Below, piece after piece: positions 27,412 through 37,036 of a stretch of DNA of 64,000 nt. The stretch is taken from assembly GCA_963664715.2 (NCBI GenBank), contig CAXXUY010000011.1:496001-560000 (forward strand). The letters are read 5' to 3'. Origin of the DNA: JAPOXR01 sp963664715 (GTDB taxonomy: Bacteria > Pseudomonadota > Alphaproteobacteria > Rhodobacterales > Rhodobacteraceae). How positions within the stretch are numbered: position 1 is the first letter of the stretch; each line of letters begins with the position of its first letter. The notes beneath the pieces are model-generated. The model saw only the letters and a program-made list of their open reading frames with translations, did not search any database and was not told where the DNA came from. A program made the translations under genes and the position numbers.

Positions 27412-27873
27412 ATGCGACTGCTGATACTACTGATCCTCGTACCGCTCGTCGAAATAGGGCTGTTTATACAGGTCGGAGGATTTATTGGTTTATTCCCAAC
27501 CCTGTTTGTCGTGGTTGCAACTGCAGTTCTCGGCGCCTTCCTCATTCGCCAGCAGGGAATGCATGTGCTTGCCCAGGTGCGGAATTCCGTGGCCGAGGGC
27601 AGTGATCCGTCCTCCGCGCTTCTTCACGGTTTTTTGATTTTCGTCGCGGCCCTTCTGTTGCTGACACCAGGTTTCCTGACAGATTCCGCGGGATTCGCCC
27701 TGCTGTTCCCGCAAGGTCGGGAAGCCGTGATCCGGATCGGAAAGGCATCGATTGTCTCCAATGCCGGCGCTTTCGCTGATTTTCGCTGGACATCAGATGT
27801 CGAACCGGACGGTTCGGTCATCGAGGGAACGGCCAGAACCGTGGACCCCGAAGAGGAAGGCGATTTGCGATGA
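27412..27873 (+). CDS. fxsA: FxsA family membrane protein
   Basis: This 153-residue protein has the FxsA pattern: two hydrophobic segments at the N-terminus (LLILLILVPLVEIGLFIQVGG), then TAVLGAFLIRQQG and a third hydrophobic stretch LLLLTPGFLTDSAGF, a family signature. FxsA is an inner-membrane protein of unclear function, known to affect phage F exclusion in E. coli. ATG 27412 matches the family start. Confidence 0.9.
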   Translation: MRLLILLILVPLVEIGLFIQVGGFIGLFPTLFVVVATAVLGAFLIRQQGMHVLAQVRNSVAEGSDPSSALLHGFLIFVAALLLLTPGFLTDSAGFALLFPQGREAVIRIGKASIVSNAGAFADFRWTSDVEPDGSVIEGTARTVDPEEEGDLR

Positions 27874-28085
27874 TCGGCCTCCGGGACACGGATTCCGGTT
27901 TGACATGCGACTTCGGACAGAACCGGGCCCAACCAAACCAGCTTGACTTCGACAAGATTCTCCTGTCTTGGTTAAACGTATTACCAATCCGGGAAGCTGC
28001 TTGTGCTTGAAGGGGTTTCTGCCTGTAACCGCATTTCAGAAGATGATACCGGATCCATACCGGACGTTGGCATGCGGGAAACTTG

Positions 28086-29264
28086 ATGCAGGGCGCCCTC
28101 AAGGGAATACGGGTTCTCGACTTCACCCAGATGATGCTGGGGCCACTCTGTACCCAGACCCTTGCTGACCTGGGCGCCGATGTCGTCAAGGTCGAGCGGC
28201 CCGGTACCGGTGACTGGATGCGTCGCATGCCCATGCTGGGTGAATTCGTGGGAAGGGATTCAGCGGCATTTCATGCTTTCAACCGGAACAAGCGTTCCAT
28301 TGCGGTGAATCTCAAGCACCCCCGTGGAAGGGAGCTGCTGCTTGAGATCGCACCGGAATTCGATGTCGTTTCCGAGAATTTCAGGGCCGGGGTCATGGAC
28401 AGGCTCGGCCTGGGATTTGACAACTTCCGTTCCGCGAATGCGAGGATCATCTATGCATCCGGCTCCGGTTGGGGACAGGACACCAGGCTCGCCAGGCAGA
28501 ACTGGCCAGGCCAGGATCTGCTTGTGCAGGCAATGTCCGGTGTCATGTACAACACGGGCAGGCGGGGCGACCAGCCCACGCCGTGCGGAACACCGATTGC
28601 CGATTTTGCCGCTTCGCAGTCCATGGTTTCGGGCATACTTGCCGCTCTCATTGCGCGTGACCGAGACGGCTCCGGCCAGAGGGTTGAGGTCGACCTGTTC
28701 TCGTCAACCCTGAACGCAATGGCGCAGGAGAACTTCGCCGTCCTCAATCAGGATGTGGAATTCAGGAGATCGGAAACCGGCCTTGCCACGCCGTGGAATG
28801 ATGCACCCTACGGCCCGCATCCGACTTCCGACGGATATGTGGCAATTGCAATGTGCCCGTTGCAAACACTCGGTGAACTGCTCGGCGATGATCAGCTTGA
28901 CGGGTTGCATGGTTTCGACGACCGCGACGAGATAAAGCGCCGCATCGACGCCAGGACCTCCACCATGAAAACCAGTGAACTGCTCGGCCTGCTCAGGAGC
29001 CGGGATGTCTGGTGTGCTCCGGTCAGGAACTCCAACCAGGCCATGCAGGATCTTCTGGACGAAGAATCGGAGCTCCTCATCAGTCTTGATCACCCCGAGG
29101 CCGGAACCATCAAGGCCATTGCCTGCCCGATTTCGATGTCTGCCACTCCCGCAGACCGTCGTGACCCGCCCCCGCTCGTGGGACAGCATACATCCGATGT
29201 CCTTGCTCCGATTGTAGGCGCAGACCGCCTGGAGGAACTTCGCAGCGAAAATGTTGTCGCATGA
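28086..29264 (+). CDS. CaiB/BaiF family III CoA-transferase
   Basis: This 392-residue enzyme should move CoA between an acyl-CoA and a free acid. It begins LKGIRVLDFTQMMLGPLCTQTLADLGADVVKVERPG, and FNRNKRSIAVNLKHPRGR follows, both typical of family III. The likely catalytic Asp is in CGTPIADFAASQ. ATG 28086 has GGGAA upstream, and TTG 28083 just before it is an alternative. Its end overlaps the crotonase start by 4 bases (ATGA). It is the first gene of an eight-gene plus-strand run that ends with a sugar-type ABC importer. The substrate is unknown. Confidence 0.9.
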   Translation: MQGALKGIRVLDFTQMMLGPLCTQTLADLGADVVKVERPGTGDWMRRMPMLGEFVGRDSAAFHAFNRNKRSIAVNLKHPRGRELLLEIAPEFDVVSENFRAGVMDRLGLGFDNFRSANARIIYASGSGWGQDTRLARQNWPGQDLLVQAMSGVMYNTGRRGDQPTPCGTPIADFAASQSMVSGILAALIARDRDGSGQRVEVDLFSSTLNAMAQENFAVLNQDVEFRRSETGLATPWNDAPYGPHPTSDGYVAIAMCPLQTLGELLGDDQLDGLHGFDDRDEIKRRIDARTSTMKTSELLGLLRSRDVWCAPVRNSNQAMQDLLDEESELLISLDHPEAGTIKAIACPISMSATPADRRDPPPLVGQHTSDVLAPIVGADRLEELRSENVVA

Positions 29265-30052
29265 CGGAAGAACAGATCCACACCAACCTCTTTCTGACCA
29301 GGCGCGATGCGGTCCTTGAACTTCGGATTGCCCGCGAAGAGGCTCTCGGAGCACTCAATTTCGAGATCATGGATGAACTGGGCAGATTCGTCCGGTCACT
29401 CGCCGATGACAGGGAGTGCCGCGTTCTGATTGTCACCGGCACTGGCAAGGGATTCGTCGCGGGAGCCGACATCTCGGGATATCACGACGCGGCGCAGGTG
29501 GATTTTGACCGGTTTCAGCGCAGGTCGAGGAGGACATTCGACGAGATTGCCGCACTTGACCAGATTACGATCTGCGCCGTGAACGGTTATGCGCTAGGCG
29601 GCGGTCTTGAACTTGCCCTGTGCTGTGATTTCATTCTCGTGTCCGAAAAGGCCAAGCTGGGCCTTCCTGAAATCAAGCTCGGCCTGCTGCCTGGCGGCGG
29701 CGGAACGCAAAGGCTTTCGAGGCTGGTCGGCCCTATGCGAACCAAGGAGATTCTGCTCACCGGCCGTTTCCTCTCGGCAGACGAAGCCGTGAATTACGGG
29801 ATTGCCTTGAAGTCGCTTCCTGGCGAGGAACTCCTTTCCGGCGCCCGTGAACTGGCTGACACAATGGCTGGCCAGGCACCGATCGCACTGGCCGAGGGCA
29901 AGCAGATCATCAATGACAGCATCGACGCACCGCTTTCCACCGGCCTCACCTTCGAGCAACGCGTGTTGGGCGCACTGTTTGCAACGGACGATGCCAAGGA
30001 AGGTATTGCCGCATTCATCGAAAAGCGCAGCGCATCATTCAAGGGTAAATAG
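29261..30052 (+). CDS. Enoyl-CoA hydratase/isomerase (crotonase) family
   Basis: This 263-residue protein has the crotonase oxyanion segments (KGFVAGADISGY; GYALGGGLELALCCDF) and the stretch LPEIKLGLLPGGGGTQRL. Both catalytic glutamates of true hydratases appear to be present: the Glu in LPEI and the one in TKEILLTG. It probably hydrates a 2-enoyl-CoA made in the same pathway as the neighbouring CoA-transferase and dehydrogenase. Confidence 0.9.
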   Translation: MTEEQIHTNLFLTRRDAVLELRIAREEALGALNFEIMDELGRFVRSLADDRECRVLIVTGTGKGFVAGADISGYHDAAQVDFDRFQRRSRRTFDEIAALDQITICAVNGYALGGGLELALCCDFILVSEKAKLGLPEIKLGLLPGGGGTQRLSRLVGPMRTKEILLTGRFLSADEAVNYGIALKSLPGEELLSGARELADTMAGQAPIALAEGKQIINDSIDAPLSTGLTFEQRVLGALFATDDAKEGIAAFIEKRSASFKGK

Positions 30053-30062
30053 GAAACCTGCC

Positions 30063-31010
30063 ATGAACGACAGTGTAATCAGTTACCGGGCGGGTCCGTT
30101 CTCAACGGTCAGCATGGGACTTCCGGGTGATCACGAGGGCAAGACCGCGACGCGGACCTTCTTCGTCCAGGGATCGAAACATCTGGCACTGATCGATAGT
30201 GGACTTCATGCCGGATACGCCGCGCTCGGAACGGGGTTTTCCGAAATCGGACTGGACAAGTCCGATCTTGACCTGCTGCTGATCACCCATGAACACATGG
30301 ATCACATCGGCAATAACGGTCCACTCAAACGCGAGACAGGATGCAAGATCGTTGGCCATGCTGCCCGTGCCGACAGGGTCGCTGACAACATGCTCAACGC
30401 CAAGTCGATCGTGCACGCGTTCCCGGAGGGAGAAGAATTCGACCTCGGCGTCGAATACCTGGACTGGATGGCCCCGTTCGAGGGCCCGCTCGATGAATTC
30501 GTGGCCGATGGCGATGTTATCGATCTGGGTGGAGGCGTCGAACTGGAAGTTGTCGAGTGTTTCGGGCATTCGATGGCGGAAATCGGCTTTTTTGAGCGAT
30601 CAAGCCGAACGCTGGTCATCGCCGATCCACTGTTGCCGGTGTTCAATCCGGTCCTCTATCTCTACGAGGATCCGGCAGCGATGCGTGCAACCTTTGACAG
30701 GTTGGAACGATTCCTTGTGGACCGCGATGTCGAAACAGTCATTCTTGCGCATGAAGAACCAAGAACTGCCGGTTCTGCCCTTGAGCTGGTCGCCGATTGC
30801 CGGGGCAGGGTTGACGCGATCGAGGAAGCAATGCTTCGAAGCATTCGTGCACAGCCCGGCATCACGAGGGCCACGTTGCGCGATGTTGTCTGCGATGAGT
30901 TCGAAAAGGTTCGAGAGTGGCGGGCACTCGTTTCGATCGATGCAAGCCTGCGGTCCTTCGCGGAGCGTGGCTTGATCAAGGGGCAAGGCCATGGCTGGAC
31001 AACCGCCTGA
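30063..31010 (+). CDS. MBL-fold metallo-hydrolase
   Basis: This 315-residue protein has the zinc motif HxHxDH in THEHMDHIGN (about residues 75-85), then GHSMAEIGFF and the AHEEP motif near the end of the core. The C-terminal 70 residues form a helical extension (winged-helix-like, as in some thioesterase-type MBL proteins). In this operon it could act as an acyl-CoA thioesterase or a lactone hydrolase. This is inference. ATG 30063 has AGGAA upstream. Confidence 0.83.
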   Translation: MNDSVISYRAGPFSTVSMGLPGDHEGKTATRTFFVQGSKHLALIDSGLHAGYAALGTGFSEIGLDKSDLDLLLITHEHMDHIGNNGPLKRETGCKIVGHAARADRVADNMLNAKSIVHAFPEGEEFDLGVEYLDWMAPFEGPLDEFVADGDVIDLGGGVELEVVECFGHSMAEIGFFERSSRTLVIADPLLPVFNPVLYLYEDPAAMRATFDRLERFLVDRDVETVILAHEEPRTAGSALELVADCRGRVDAIEEAMLRSIRAQPGITRATLRDVVCDEFEKVREWRALVSIDASLRSFAERGLIKGQGHGWTTA

Positions 31011-31965
31011 CGGTTCCCGGCCCGGAACGGCCGTGCTGGGCGCCGGGACGATGGGCGCCCAGATTGCAGTTTCCCTGGCGCTCGGTGGTGCTGACGTGCG
31101 CCTCTGGGCCCGGCGCGAGGAAAGCCTCGCGGAAGCTGCAACCAGGAACGAAGCCGCAATTGACACTCTCGTGGCGAACGGGCTTGAGGGCCGGGACGGG
31201 AAATCCGGCATTCTCTCCAGGATCGAATATGTGCCTGACCTGGACCAGGCTGTTTCCGGATGCGATTTCGTCATCGAGGCAATTGCCGAGGACCTTGTCC
31301 AGAAGCAGGAATTGCTCCGCCGGGCGGAGAGTTCATGCGGCAAGGACACGGTCACATCATCAACCACATCGGCAATCAGTCCGACGGAATTGCAATCGGT
31401 GCTGGCAAACCCGACCAAGTTTTGCGTTGCGCATTATGCACAGCCTGCCCACCTCGTGCAGCTGGTGGAGGTGGTGCCGGGCTCGAATTCGTCGCCGGAA
31501 GCGACAGAATTTACGATCAACCTCCTGGAGGCGACCGGCAAGACACCTGTCCTTTGTCCCGACATTCCCGGATTCCTTTGGGCTCGGATTCAACATGCGG
31601 TCCTGCGTGAATTTGTTTCCCTGGTCGGTCGGGGCATTGTGACACCCGAAGCATGCGACAAGGTCCTCAAGGAAGGATACGCGGCGAGGCTGCCGGCAAT
31701 GGGAGCATTTGAACACGCGGACCTTGCCGGTCTGGACCTGTTGAACGGCGAGGCTGCCAGGGCCGTTTGGGCAGACCTTTCCAATGTCAGCGACCCGGCC
31801 GAGACAAGATTGGGCGCGCTGTATGCCGAGGGAAATACCGGAATGAAAAGCGGCAGCGGATTCTATGATTGGCGAAAAAGGGATGCAGAGTCGTTCAAGG
31901 AACAGCGGGATGCTGAGATCATCCGCCGAACCAAGTTGCAGCGGGGTGGCAAGGTAGTACTATGA
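30991..31965 (+). CDS. 3-hydroxyacyl-CoA dehydrogenase family protein
   Basis: This 324-residue enzyme has an N-terminal NAD-binding Rossmann fold (VLGAGTMGAQIAVSLALGGA). The active-site region VAHYAQPAHLVQLVEVVPG contains the catalytic His, and the C-terminal helical domain follows. It is closest in style to single-domain 3-hydroxyacyl-CoA or carnitine/hydroxyacid dehydrogenases. It overlaps the MBL gene by 20 bases. With the CoA-transferase and crotonase it would complete activation, hydration and oxidation of an acid. Confidence 0.86.
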   Translation: MAGQPPDGSRPGTAVLGAGTMGAQIAVSLALGGADVRLWARREESLAEAATRNEAAIDTLVANGLEGRDGKSGILSRIEYVPDLDQAVSGCDFVIEAIAEDLVQKQELLRRAESSCGKDTVTSSTTSAISPTELQSVLANPTKFCVAHYAQPAHLVQLVEVVPGSNSSPEATEFTINLLEATGKTPVLCPDIPGFLWARIQHAVLREFVSLVGRGIVTPEACDKVLKEGYAARLPAMGAFEHADLAGLDLLNGEAARAVWADLSNVSDPAETRLGALYAEGNTGMKSGSGFYDWRKRDAESFKEQRDAEIIRRTKLQRGGKVVL

Positions 31966-32002
31966 AGGGAATCACCGACCCGGAACCGTGGGGGGAAACG
32001 AC

Positions 32003-33103
32003 ATGAGCGGCGTGCAGCTATCCGGCGTCACAAAGTCTTTCGGTGCCACGAATGTCATCCCGTTGATGGATCTGCAGTTCGACGAGGGCGAATTCGTTGT
32101 CATCGTGGGACCGTCCGGTTGCGGGAAGTCAACGACGCTTCGCATGATCGCCGGTCTGGAGCCCGTTTCTTCCGGACAGGTCTTCATCGCGGGCAAGGAT
32201 GTGACCTGGGCCGCTCCAAAGGAGCGGGATATCGCCATGGTCTTCCAATCCTACGCACTGTATCCGCATATGAACGTGGCGGGAAACATGTCTTTCGCCC
32301 TCAGGCTTGCAGGGCGCCCGAGGGCCGAGGTTGCAAGGCGGGTGCAGGTAGCGGCGGAAATGCTGGAACTCACCGAATACCTCGACCGCAGGCCCCGTGA
32401 CCTCTCCGGAGGACAGCGACAGAGGGTGGCAATGGGTCGGGCGATCGTACGTGATGCTTACTGTTTCCTCTTCGACGAGCCACTCTCCAACCTCGATGCC
32501 AAGCTCAGATCAACGATGCGCACCGAGTTGGCGATCCTGCACAAGCGGCTGGAACGCACCATGGTTTACGTAACCCATGATCAGATCGAGGCCATGACCA
32601 TGGCTGATCGGATCGTCATAATGGACAAGGGCATCATCCAGCAGGTAGGGACGCCGCGTGCCGTCTACAACGCTCCGGTCAACCGGTTCGTTGCCGGCTT
32701 TATCGGCTCACCTTCAATGAATTTCCTTGACGCCGAATTGACGGGTGGAGACAGCCCCCGCGTCCATGGAAATGGCTTCGACATGAAGTTGAATCCAAGA
32801 CTCCGGGCCGCTGCAGCAAAACACTCTGTGAAGGAAGTCGTGATCGGGCTCAGGCCCGAGCATTTCTCTGTCAAGGGAGCAGGTGGTTCCCAATCATCGC
32901 TATTCGCACCTGTCAACCTCACCGTCGAGGTTGCAGAATATATCGGATCCAGCCAGTTCCTGGCAGCGCGCATCGACGATCAGCCGATTACTGCGTCGAT
33001 TGAAGTCGGTCCCGACAGCGCGCCGCTGGAGAGCGGCGAATACCTTTTCGACACAAACAGGATGTACCTGTTTGATCGAAAAACAGGCGAAGCGATCGCC
33101 TGA
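32003..33103 (+). CDS. ABC transporter ATP-binding protein, CUT1/MalK type
   Basis: This 366-residue protein has Walker A GPSGCGKST at 36-44, signature LSGGQRQR, Walker B FLFDEPLSNLD and THDQ, followed by a TOBE-type C-terminal domain with GLRPEHFS. ATG 32003 has GGGGGAAA upstream. It lies 38 bases after the dehydrogenase gene and opens the importer section of the operon. Confidence 0.92.
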   Translation: MSGVQLSGVTKSFGATNVIPLMDLQFDEGEFVVIVGPSGCGKSTTLRMIAGLEPVSSGQVFIAGKDVTWAAPKERDIAMVFQSYALYPHMNVAGNMSFALRLAGRPRAEVARRVQVAAEMLELTEYLDRRPRDLSGGQRQRVAMGRAIVRDAYCFLFDEPLSNLDAKLRSTMRTELAILHKRLERTMVYVTHDQIEAMTMADRIVIMDKGIIQQVGTPRAVYNAPVNRFVAGFIGSPSMNFLDAELTGGDSPRVHGNGFDMKLNPRLRAAAAKHSVKEVVIGLRPEHFSVKGAGGSQSSLFAPVNLTVEVAEYIGSSQFLAARIDDQPITASIEVGPDSAPLESGEYLFDTNRMYLFDRKTGEAIA

Positions 33104-33136
33104 AACTTCACCAATTGCCAAAGGAGAAAATCAGCA

Positions 33137-34483
33137 ATGGAATTATCAAAGTGGAGAAACTGGGTCGCGGCTACGGCAGCCGGAACGGCGATGGCCATTG
33201 CCGCCCCGGTATTGGCCAATCCCTATGAAAGATATGCGGGGACAACGCTGGTCATTAGCTGGCCTGCTCTTGCCCACTTCACCGCAGCCGAAGGACTCCT
33301 CGAAGAGTTCACCGAAGAAACAGGCATCGAGGTCGAGGTCGACGCGCTTCAGTACCTGAAGCTCAGGGACCGGCAGCTCCTGGAAATGTCAAAGGATGAA
33401 GGCGAATATGACATCGTCTCCTGGGTCGTGATGTGGAAGGGCGAATATGTGTCGAAAGGCTTGCTGACACCGCTTTCGCAGTTCTTCACCAACGGCGCTC
33501 TCGTTGATCCGCAATTCGACATTGACGACATTGCCGACGCCTATCTGCAGAACGGCGGTGTGGTCGGCGGCAAGAAGGGTTACATGCCTGGCAAGTCCGG
33601 TGCGCTCTATGGACTGCCGTTCGGGGCAGAGACCTCGATTCTCGCCTACCGCAAGGACATCCTTGAGGAACAGGGGCTCGAGGTTCCGACCACGTATGAC
33701 GAACTCATCGAAGTCATGACCAAGCTGCATGAAGCCGGCGTTCCCGCAATGACATCACGCGGTCAGACCGGTCACCAGGTCACGGCTGGCTGGTTGCTTC
33801 ACCTCGCACCAATGGGCGGCAAGATATTCGACGATGAGTGGAATCCGGTGATCAATTCACCCGAGGCCGTAAAGGCTGCCGAATTCATGCGTCACGTCGT
33901 CCAGACCGGCCCGACGGGCATCGAGACATTCGGCTTCGGCGAGGCTTCGGCTGCATTTCTGCAGGGTGATGCGGCCCTCTATCTCGACACGCTGAAGATC
34001 GCCGCGATGTCGCGTAATCCCAACCTGTCGAAAGTCGACGGAATGGTGGGATTTGCGCTTCATCCGACAGACGTCAGGTGCGGGTCCGAGACAGGCGGGT
34101 TTGCAATTGGAATTCCGGCAAATTCGCAGAACCAGGAAGCTGCATTCCTTCTCATCCAGTACCTGACCAGCAAGGCAGGCGACCAGCGCATGGTCGAGTT
34201 GGGCGGCGACCCCGTTCGCATCTCGACGATCCAGAACAATGCCGGCAATTTCCAGGACTATCCCGTTGTCGCGGAGCAGCTGCCATGTGCAGATCCCGAC
34301 TGGCGTCCGTTGATTCCGGAATGGAATGAACTCAATATCGACGTTCTCGGCCAGGCGCTGACCAAGGTCATCACGACCGATGATCCGATTCAGCCGATCA
34401 TGGACGATGCCAACGAAAAGGCGCGGGCGATCATGGAACGCGAAGGCTACTATTCCTGGGCGAATTATCGTCAAGGCAACTAG
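33137..34483 (+). CDS. ABC transporter substrate-binding protein, family 1
   Basis: This 448-residue periplasmic protein has a Sec signal peptide (AAGTAMAIAAPVLA, cleavage near residue 27). The mature part has the family 1 solute-binding fold (FTAAEGLLEEFTEETGIEVEV; LYGLPFGAETSILAYRKDIL; AALYLDTLKIAAM). It is preceded by AAAGGAGA. The substrate is likely a sugar, polyol or related molecule by family, but the neighbouring CoA-ester genes suggest that a conjugate or an acid is possible. Confidence 0.9.
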   Translation: MELSKWRNWVAATAAGTAMAIAAPVLANPYERYAGTTLVISWPALAHFTAAEGLLEEFTEETGIEVEVDALQYLKLRDRQLLEMSKDEGEYDIVSWVVMWKGEYVSKGLLTPLSQFFTNGALVDPQFDIDDIADAYLQNGGVVGGKKGYMPGKSGALYGLPFGAETSILAYRKDILEEQGLEVPTTYDELIEVMTKLHEAGVPAMTSRGQTGHQVTAGWLLHLAPMGGKIFDDEWNPVINSPEAVKAAEFMRHVVQTGPTGIETFGFGEASAAFLQGDAALYLDTLKIAAMSRNPNLSKVDGMVGFALHPTDVRCGSETGGFAIGIPANSQNQEAAFLLIQYLTSKAGDQRMVELGGDPVRISTIQNNAGNFQDYPVVAEQLPCADPDWRPLIPEWNELNIDVLGQALTKVITTDDPIQPIMDDANEKARAIMEREGYYSWANYRQGN

Positions 34484-34496
34484 CCGGACCAAAAGG

Positions 34497-34526
34497 GCAG
34501 GACCCCGGCAGCAGCCGGGGTCCTGC
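34497..34526 (+). promoter_or_regulatory. Strong hairpin between binding-protein and permease genes
   Basis: A perfect 13-bp stem GCAGGACCCCGGC/GCCGGGGTCCTGC (34497-34509, 34514-34526) with a 4-base loop starts 13 bases after the binding-protein stop. It lacks a following T-run. It probably protects the upstream message end or causes partial termination. Confidence 0.7.
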
Positions 34527-34560
34527 GACACGGAAAAACCGACTTGCCAGAGAGAACGCG

Positions 34561-35472
34561 GTGACCAGTCAACCAGGACAACCGGCGGCAATGAGCATCA
34601 GGGCACTCAGCCCCTATTTTTTCATATTGCCGGCGGTGGCGATCATGGTGGCAGGACTGGTGTATCCCGTATTGCAGGCATTCTACCTGAGTCTCTACGA
34701 CTGGAAGATCGGAACCAAGTTCGAGGATGCCCCGTTCGTTGGACTTCGTCATTTCATCCGCATGGTGACCGATGACAATGTTCACGAATCGATTTGGGTG
34801 ACGCTGCGGTTCGGTTTCTGGACGATAACCATCGAGATGTTCCTCGGCGTGGCGCTTGCCCTGCTTCTTGAAAAGCCGATCCGCGGCGCGTCAGTGTTCA
34901 GGACGATTTTCATTCTCCCGCTCATGATATCGCCGGTGGTCGTTGGGCTGATCTGGCGGTACCTGTTTGATGCGCGCATCGGCTGGATCAACTACTATCT
35001 CGGGAAGATTGGTATTGAGCCCCAGGTCTGGCTGGGCAATGCGGACCTGGCATTCTTCGCCATCGTGTTCACGGATATCTGGCAGTGGACACCCTTTATC
35101 TTCATCATCGTGATCGCCGGTCTGCAGGCGCTTCCGTCAGAAATCCTGGAGGCAAGCAAGATCGACGGCGCCAACTGGTGGCAGCACATCTTCCTGGTCA
35201 AACTGCCAATGATCAGGTCAATCCTCCTGATCGCGTTACTGCTCAGGCTGATTGACGTCTTCCGCGCACTCGAGGTCATGTACATCCTGACCGGAGGTGG
35301 TCCGGGCCGCGCCACCGAACTCTTGTCGCTTCACATATACAACCGTGCTTTCGAGACACAGCAATTGGGCTACGCGTCGGCGATCTCGGTCCTGCTGATC
35401 GTGATCGTATTTGCCCTGAGTTTCGGAATTCTCGTGGCTGGCAACCCGCTCAAGGAAAAATCGGACATCTGA
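34561..35472 (+). CDS. ABC transporter permease, CUT1 MalF/UgpA side
   Basis: This 303-residue inner-membrane permease has six hydrophobic segments and the EAA loop EILEASKIDGANWWQHI. The start is GTG with AGAGAACG upstream. ATG 34591 is an alternative closer to the first membrane segment. It follows the hairpin after the binding-protein gene and precedes the second permease by two bases. Confidence 0.9.
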   Translation: MTSQPGQPAAMSIRALSPYFFILPAVAIMVAGLVYPVLQAFYLSLYDWKIGTKFEDAPFVGLRHFIRMVTDDNVHESIWVTLRFGFWTITIEMFLGVALALLLEKPIRGASVFRTIFILPLMISPVVVGLIWRYLFDARIGWINYYLGKIGIEPQVWLGNADLAFFAIVFTDIWQWTPFIFIIVIAGLQALPSEILEASKIDGANWWQHIFLVKLPMIRSILLIALLLRLIDVFRALEVMYILTGGGPGRATELLSLHIYNRAFETQQLGYASAISVLLIVIVFALSFGILVAGNPLKEKSDI

Positions 35473-35473
35473 C

Positions 35474-36313
35474 ATGGTCAGCAGAACCATAGGAGGACGC
35501 CAATCAGTCATCGCGCACTACGTTTCGCTGGTGGTGCTGGCGCTGATTACCCTGATGCCTATCTGGGTCATGGTTTCGACTGGCTTCAAGAACGATGTCC
35601 TCGTTCAGCAGAAGGAACCGGTCTGGTTCTTCTTCGTCCCGACGCTCGGGAATTACGAGCACATCATGACCAGGGGCAACTTCGACGTGTATTTGCGGAA
35701 CTCGATAATCGTGGGCACGTTGTCGACGTTCTTCACACTTCTTTTTGGCGGGTTTTGCGCCTACGCGTTGGCAAGAACGGAATTCCGGGGACGAGTTTTC
35801 GTGGCCAATTCGACCTTGCTGGTGCGAATGGTGCCTCCGGCGGTTCTGGCGGTTCCCGCATTTGCCATGGTTGTCAATTTCGGCCTCAACAACGACCTTG
35901 CGGTTCTTACTTTCTTTTACACTGCCCTCAATCTGCCGTTTGCAGTCTGGCTCCTCTTCGGATTCTTCAAGCAGATTCCGGTTGAGTTGGAGGAAGCTGC
36001 AATCATTGACGGCGCAACACCACTCCAGGTGTATTTCCGGGTTCTCTTGCCCCTGATGAAGTCAGGCTACGCAGTGGCGGGCATCTTTACATTTCGAATT
36101 GCCTGGAACGAGTTCATACTTGCCTTGCTGCTCACGGGCAGAAAGACCCGGACGCTCCCGGTTGGAGCAGCGGGGTTCATTACGGATACCGGTGTCGAAT
36201 GGGGTCGGATCATGGCGATGGGAACGCTCATCGTGATTCCGCCCCTGATTTTCACCTTTTTCGCAGCCAGGCAGATCATTGCCGGGATGACTGCAGGTGC
36301 AGTCAAGGGCTGA
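35474..36313 (+). CDS. ABC transporter permease, CUT1 MalG/UgpE side
   Basis: This 279-residue partner permease has the motif VELEEAAIIDGATPLQVYFRVLLP and FRIAWNEFILALLLTG near the C-terminus, both typical of MalG-type subunits. It is the last gene of the 28086-36313 run. A short GGCTGA/TCAGCC repeat follows the stop, too weak to call a terminator. Confidence 0.9.
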   Translation: MVSRTIGGRQSVIAHYVSLVVLALITLMPIWVMVSTGFKNDVLVQQKEPVWFFFVPTLGNYEHIMTRGNFDVYLRNSIIVGTLSTFFTLLFGGFCAYALARTEFRGRVFVANSTLLVRMVPPAVLAVPAFAMVVNFGLNNDLAVLTFFYTALNLPFAVWLLFGFFKQIPVELEEAAIIDGATPLQVYFRVLLPLMKSGYAVAGIFTFRIAWNEFILALLLTGRKTRTLPVGAAGFITDTGVEWGRIMAMGTLIVIPPLIFTFFAARQIIAGMTAGAVKG

Positions 36314-36443
36314 TCATCAGCCATTCAGGCATGGCCCCGCCCGCAACCAGGAAAGGATGGCAAATCCCGGGAACTCGGGCAGTGCATGCTTCGATCGATC
36401 GTGATCATTGCGGCGGCCATCAACAGGGACACTGACCGAATCA

Positions 36444-36700
36444 TCAAGCGTGTGGCCTTGTCAGGACCTTGGCCACGCTTTCTCCGCTGTCCACGAACTC
36501 AAATGCACTCTCGGCTTCTTCAAGGCGGCACCTTCCCACGATGATGCGGTCGAAATCAGCTCTGCCGGATTCAATCAATTCAACCGAATGTTCGAATTCA
36601 TTCGTGGACAGTATGCCGCCGATCTCGCCCATCTTGGCCGTGACACAGGCAGCGGCGGAGAGTCGGGCCAGCAAGCCGCCCACCGATGAACTGGACACGA
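36444..36700 (-). pseudogene. C-terminal fragment of a zinc-type alcohol/polyol dehydrogenase
   Basis: The readable end contains FEHSVELIESGRADFDRIIV and RLEEAESAFEFVDSG, the usual C-terminus of medium-chain dehydrogenases of the sorbitol/threonine dehydrogenase type. The preceding part (VTAKMGEIGG) is only recognisable with a frame change. No Rossmann GxGxxG or zinc-site part was found upstream on this strand, so this is a remnant. Confidence 0.6.
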
Positions 36701-37036
36701 TTGCCCCACCGGGTCCGCGGCTCGGGTTCGGCAATCCCCGCAGGCGGAGAACATTGCCTTCACGCAGATGTCGGGGACCATCTCCAACTCGTCACCATGG
36801 GCTTTCCATGGCGACTTCTCGAGATGGGTCGCAACGCCGCAGGCCCGCGCCGCGCGGGTCCGGCGGGGACTGGCGCCACCGGATGAGCTTCGATCTCGCC
36901 ATGCGCAACATGATCCGCAGCGCCAGGGGAACACCGGATGCGACCGGAACCAGTGTCCGCCAGAAGGCTGACCTCATCCGGGCGATCCTCGGCCACAACC
37001 GGCACGGCTATGAGACATTGCCGGCCGTAATGGCTC

